Of a stretch of 7,848 bases of DNA, positions 6,390-7,848 are shown in pieces. The stretch is from contig JASLCG010000092.1 of assembly GCA_030151885.1 (NCBI GenBank), positions 1-7,848 of the forward strand, written 5' to 3'. This DNA comes from Bacteroides sp. (GTDB taxonomy: Bacteria > Bacteroidota > Bacteroidia > Bacteroidales > Bacteroidaceae). The notes below the pieces were generated by a model. It was not told the DNA's origin. It did no database searches and saw nothing but the letters and a program-made list of their open reading frames with translations. Each line of letters opens with the position of its first letter. Position 1 is the first letter of the stretch. The translations under genes and the position numbers were made by a program.

Positions 6390-6498
6390 AACTTCTTCAT
6401 TGCCGACAAACAGTAAGTGTGTTGCCGACATACTTCAAGCTTGTCGGCAATATACTTGAGGTATGTCGGTGTCTAAGTGTATCCTCACCTACTTCTAG
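6390..6498. repeat. Modular inverted-repeat element, REP/BIME-like
   Basis: Four copies of an 8-bp core TGYCGRCA occur: TGCCGACA at 6401-6408 and 6423-6430, TGTCGGCA at 6442-6449, and a variant TGTCGGTG at 6464-6471. Spacings are 22, 19 and 22 bp. Copies 1-2 and 3-4 are in opposite orientation. Short ACTT/AAGT motifs (near 6391, 6415, 6432, 6454, 6475 and 6491) alternate with the cores. The largest hairpin pairs 6425-6439 with 6455-6469: 15 positions, one of them a T-G wobble, around a 15-nt loop. It sits between the terminators of two convergent genes, a common site for REP/BIME-like elements. No frame in it looks coding. Identity with a known family was not checked. Confidence 0.6.
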
Positions 6499-6521
6499 TT
6501 GTTATATATACGACTATAAAC

Positions 6522-6561
6522 AATACGGGGCGATATGACTATATTCATATCGCCCCGTATT
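6522..6561 (-). terminator. Long hairpin, probable terminator for lpxH
   Basis: Arms 6522-6538 and 6545-6561 pair over 17 bp without mismatch, including a GGGGCG/CGCCCC core, around a 6-nt loop. It begins 27 bases past the lpxH stop on the minus strand. The U-tract after the hairpin on that strand is weak (only short T runs), so it may slow or stabilise the transcript end rather than act as a textbook terminator. Confidence 0.7.
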
Positions 6562-6587
6562 ATTGTTAATTATTGTAGTAAATGAGT

Positions 6588-7352
6588 TTACAACTCAGTA
6601 TCCCCTTCAATGTACTGCTCTAAGAAAAAATGTTCTCCATCAAAAACAGCATAAGAGAAATAATTAATCCAGTCTCCTAGTATTGCTAGTCTAGTTGTTC
6701 TAGATAGCATTAAATCTAACATAATGTGTCTATGTCCATAGATGAAAAAGTTAATTTCAGGATGTGTTTTAAGGTATTCTTTACTGTAAAGTACTAAATA
6801 CTCTTTATTTTCTCCCATATATTCTGGTTCCGAACCATCAACTCTTTTGTCTCTACTGTGTTTTGCCCAGCTTAAGCCAAAGTCTAGTGCCCATCTAGGA
6901 TGGATCATAGCAAAACACCTTTGAAGAAACTTGTTGTGAAATATTTTACGTAATAGATGAAAAGTCTTGTTAGGATCTCCTAAACCATCACCATGTGCTA
7001 AATAAAACAATTTTCCATTAATTTCGGTGGTCATAGGTGTTCTGTGCACTTTTACACCGCACTCTTCCTCTAGGTAGTCAAAACACCATATGTCATGGTT
7101 TCCAATAAAGAAGTGTACCTCTACTCCATTGTCCGTTAGTTCAGAAAGCTTACCTAAGAATCGTGTAAATCCTTTAGGAACAACGAGCTTATATTCGTAC
7201 CAAAAGTCGAACATGTCTCCCATAAGATAAATAGCAGAGGCTTTATCTTTTATTTCGTCAAGAAACCTAACAAGTTTTCTTTCTTGAGTACGTCTATGCT
7301 TAATAGCTCTGGAGCCTAAATGTGCATCAGAAAGAAAATATACATTCTTCAT
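6588..7352 (-). CDS. lpxH: UDP-2,3-diacylglucosamine diphosphatase (LpxH), 254 aa
   Basis: LpxH cleaves UDP-2,3-diacylglucosamine to lipid X and UMP at the cytoplasmic face of the inner membrane, step four of lipid A synthesis. The calcineurin-type metallophosphatase motifs appear in order: D9 and H11 in SDAHLGS, D46 in GDMFDFW, N84-H85-D86 in IGNHDIW, H119 in AHGDGLGD, and H206/H208 in YGHRH. The segment between about residues 126 and 170 is basic and helical with several aromatics, matching the insertion that forms the acyl-chain pocket and membrane contact. Length is typical (240-255 aa). The ATG follows the upstream DUF59 gene by 26 bases, so the two are probably co-transcribed. The SDAHLG form (Ala rather than the proteobacterial Leu) is common in Bacteroidota. 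A broader family name, LpxH-like metallophosphoesterase, would also be safe. Confidence 0.85.
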   Translation of the reverse strand: MKNVYFLSDAHLGSRAIKHRRTQERKLVRFLDEIKDKASAIYLMGDMFDFWYEYKLVVPKGFTRFLGKLSELTDNGVEVHFFIGNHDIWCFDYLEEECGVKVHRTPMTTEINGKLFYLAHGDGLGDPNKTFHLLRKIFHNKFLQRCFAMIHPRWALDFGLSWAKHSRDKRVDGSEPEYMGENKEYLVLYSKEYLKTHPEINFFIYGHRHIMLDLMLSRTTRLAILGDWINYFSYAVFDGEHFFLEQYIEGDTEL

Positions 7353-7378
7353 TTATTTAATTCATTATGAAATATAAT

Positions 7379-7693
7379 TTATAAGAAACCAAGCTCTAAA
7401 AGAGCTTCCTCACTCATCATATCTCTATTCCACTCTGGTTCGAAAGTTAATTTTATTTCAACATTATTAATGTCATGTACAGACTCAACTTTTTGCTTGG
7501 TATCTTCTATTATAAAGTCAGCAGCAGGACAGTTTGGAGCTGTTAATGTCATTGTAATTTCAGTGTTAAACTCATCATCCACATCAATATTATAGATTAG
7601 TCCTAAATCAAAAATATTTACAGGAATCTCTGGATCAAAAACAGTTTTGATCATTTTAACTATATCTTGTTCTATATCAAATTTTGTTCTCAT
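7379..7693 (-). CDS. DUF59/MIP18-family Fe-S cluster assembly protein, 104 aa
   Basis: Small single-domain protein of the MIP18/SufT/PaaD family, which helps mature iron-sulfur proteins, often together with the SUF machinery. Family marks seen are DPEIPVNIFDLGLIY at 20-34, MTLTAPNCP at 48-56 with the conserved Cys55, and the C-terminal FEPEW...MMSEEALLELGFL at about 84-104. Length is normal for the stand-alone form. Bacteroidota commonly carry this gene in or near the suf operon; the window stops too early to see whether suf genes lie upstream. Within the window it would serve an operon-mate of unrelated function (LpxH), while the Fe-S-rich GlpA and GlpC are plausible but unproven clients. 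The ATG at 7691-7693 follows a -7-like promoter element by about 17 bases. Confidence 0.88.
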   Translation of the reverse strand: MRTKFDIEQDIVKMIKTVFDPEIPVNIFDLGLIYNIDVDDEFNTEITMTLTAPNCPAADFIIEDTKQKVESVHDINNVEIKLTFEPEWNRDMMSEEALLELGFL

Positions 7694-7710
7694 AATAAAA
7701 TACTTTACAA

Positions 7711-7740
7711 CAAAACTAAAGTTTTTCTCGCTATAAGAAA
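7711..7740 (-). promoter_or_regulatory. Candidate promoter for the DUF59-lpxH unit
   Basis: On the minus strand TAGTTTTG (7718 down to 7711) is a full match to the TAnnTTTG -7 element. A weak -33 candidate TTTC lies at 7740-7737 after an 18-bp spacer. The start would fall near 7704-7707, giving a very short leader before the ATG at 7693. The -7 box is convincing, the -33 box is not. Confidence 0.45.
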
Positions 7741-7802
7741 CACTTTTAGAGTAATAAAAGTTTGATGTGTTCTAATTTATTGCTCTCTGTAGTATCTATG
7801 TC

Positions 7803-7847
7803 TTAAAGAATTCCATTATCTGCAAAGCTATAATACGCAGATTCACA
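7803..7847 (-). CDS. Possible C-terminal end of an upstream gene (partial)
   Basis: Reading leftwards from the window edge, one frame is open for 14 codons and gives CESAYYSFADNGIL before a TAA at 7803-7805. The composition looks protein-like and the position fits a gene ending about 110 bases before the DUF59 gene. The stretch is too short to identify or to exclude chance. The other two frames stop earlier or give a less protein-like sequence. Confidence 0.25.
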   Translation of the reverse strand, partial: CESAYYSFADNGIL

Positions 7848-7848
7848 A

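Noticed and set aside
6400..6471. Short regularly spaced repeats that resemble a CRISPR array
   Set aside because: The cores are only 8-9 bp, the gaps 11-14 bp, half the copies are inverted, and no cas gene is present.
7694..7848. tRNA or small RNA gene at the right edge
   Set aside because: No cloverleaf arms or conserved T-loop sequence; only a 6-bp inverted repeat ATCTGC/GCAGAT at 7818-7842.

Overview
The window reads as ordinary chromosome of an AT-rich member of the Bacteroidota, probably an anaerobic or facultatively anaerobic Bacteroidales-type bacterium. Support comes from perfect matches to the Bacteroides-type -7 promoter element TAnnTTTG upstream of several genes, the near absence of Shine-Dalgarno sequences, a signal peptide followed by Gln at the predicted cleavage site, and the gene families present. 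The assignment is inferred from motifs and gene content, not from a database search.

Left part (53-4174, minus strand): a compact three-gene operon, glpA-glpB-glpC, encoding the anaerobic glycerol-3-phosphate dehydrogenase. GlpA is the catalytic FAD flavoprotein with a C-terminal BFD-like [2Fe-2S] domain, GlpB is a second flavin subunit, and GlpC is the two-[4Fe-4S], CCG-domain membrane-anchor and electron-transfer subunit. glpA and glpB overlap by 4 bp and glpB and glpC are 7 bp apart, so translation is probably coupled. No glycerol kinase, facilitator or G3P transporter lies in the window.

Middle (4175-4921): a 430-bp AT-rich divergent regulatory region, then a 63-codon orphan gene with its own strong promoter (TTTG-N19-TATATTTG), a perfect 7-bp inverted repeat at its predicted transcription start, and a strong intrinsic terminator. 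The promoter of the next gene is nested against that terminator.

Right-centre (4922-6322, plus strand): a secreted PhoA-family alkaline phosphatase with all main catalytic and metal ligands visible and the His/Trp version of the active site. It ends at a clear intrinsic terminator. Functionally, a periplasmic phosphatase beside a G3P dehydrogenase fits the use of phosphate esters, but the two are on opposite strands and no shared control is proven.

Convergent gap (6323-6587): two terminator hairpins, one for each flanking gene, enclose a GC-richer modular element. It has four copies of a TGYCGRCA core, the first two in one orientation and the last two inverted, alternating with ACTT/AAGT motifs at about 22-bp intervals. 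It can fold into alternative hairpins. This is the least ordinary sequence in the window and looks like a REP/BIME-like intergenic palindromic element.

Right end (6588-7693, minus strand): a two-gene unit, a DUF59/MIP18-family Fe-S assembly protein followed by LpxH (UDP-2,3-diacylglucosamine pyrophosphatase of lipid A synthesis). A possible C-terminal end of a further upstream gene is cut by the window edge.

I see no CRISPR array, insertion sequence, phage genes, rRNA or tRNA, and no multi-gene system that looks undescribed. The items most worth following up are the modular repeat at 6390-6498 and the small orphan gene with its palindromic control region.
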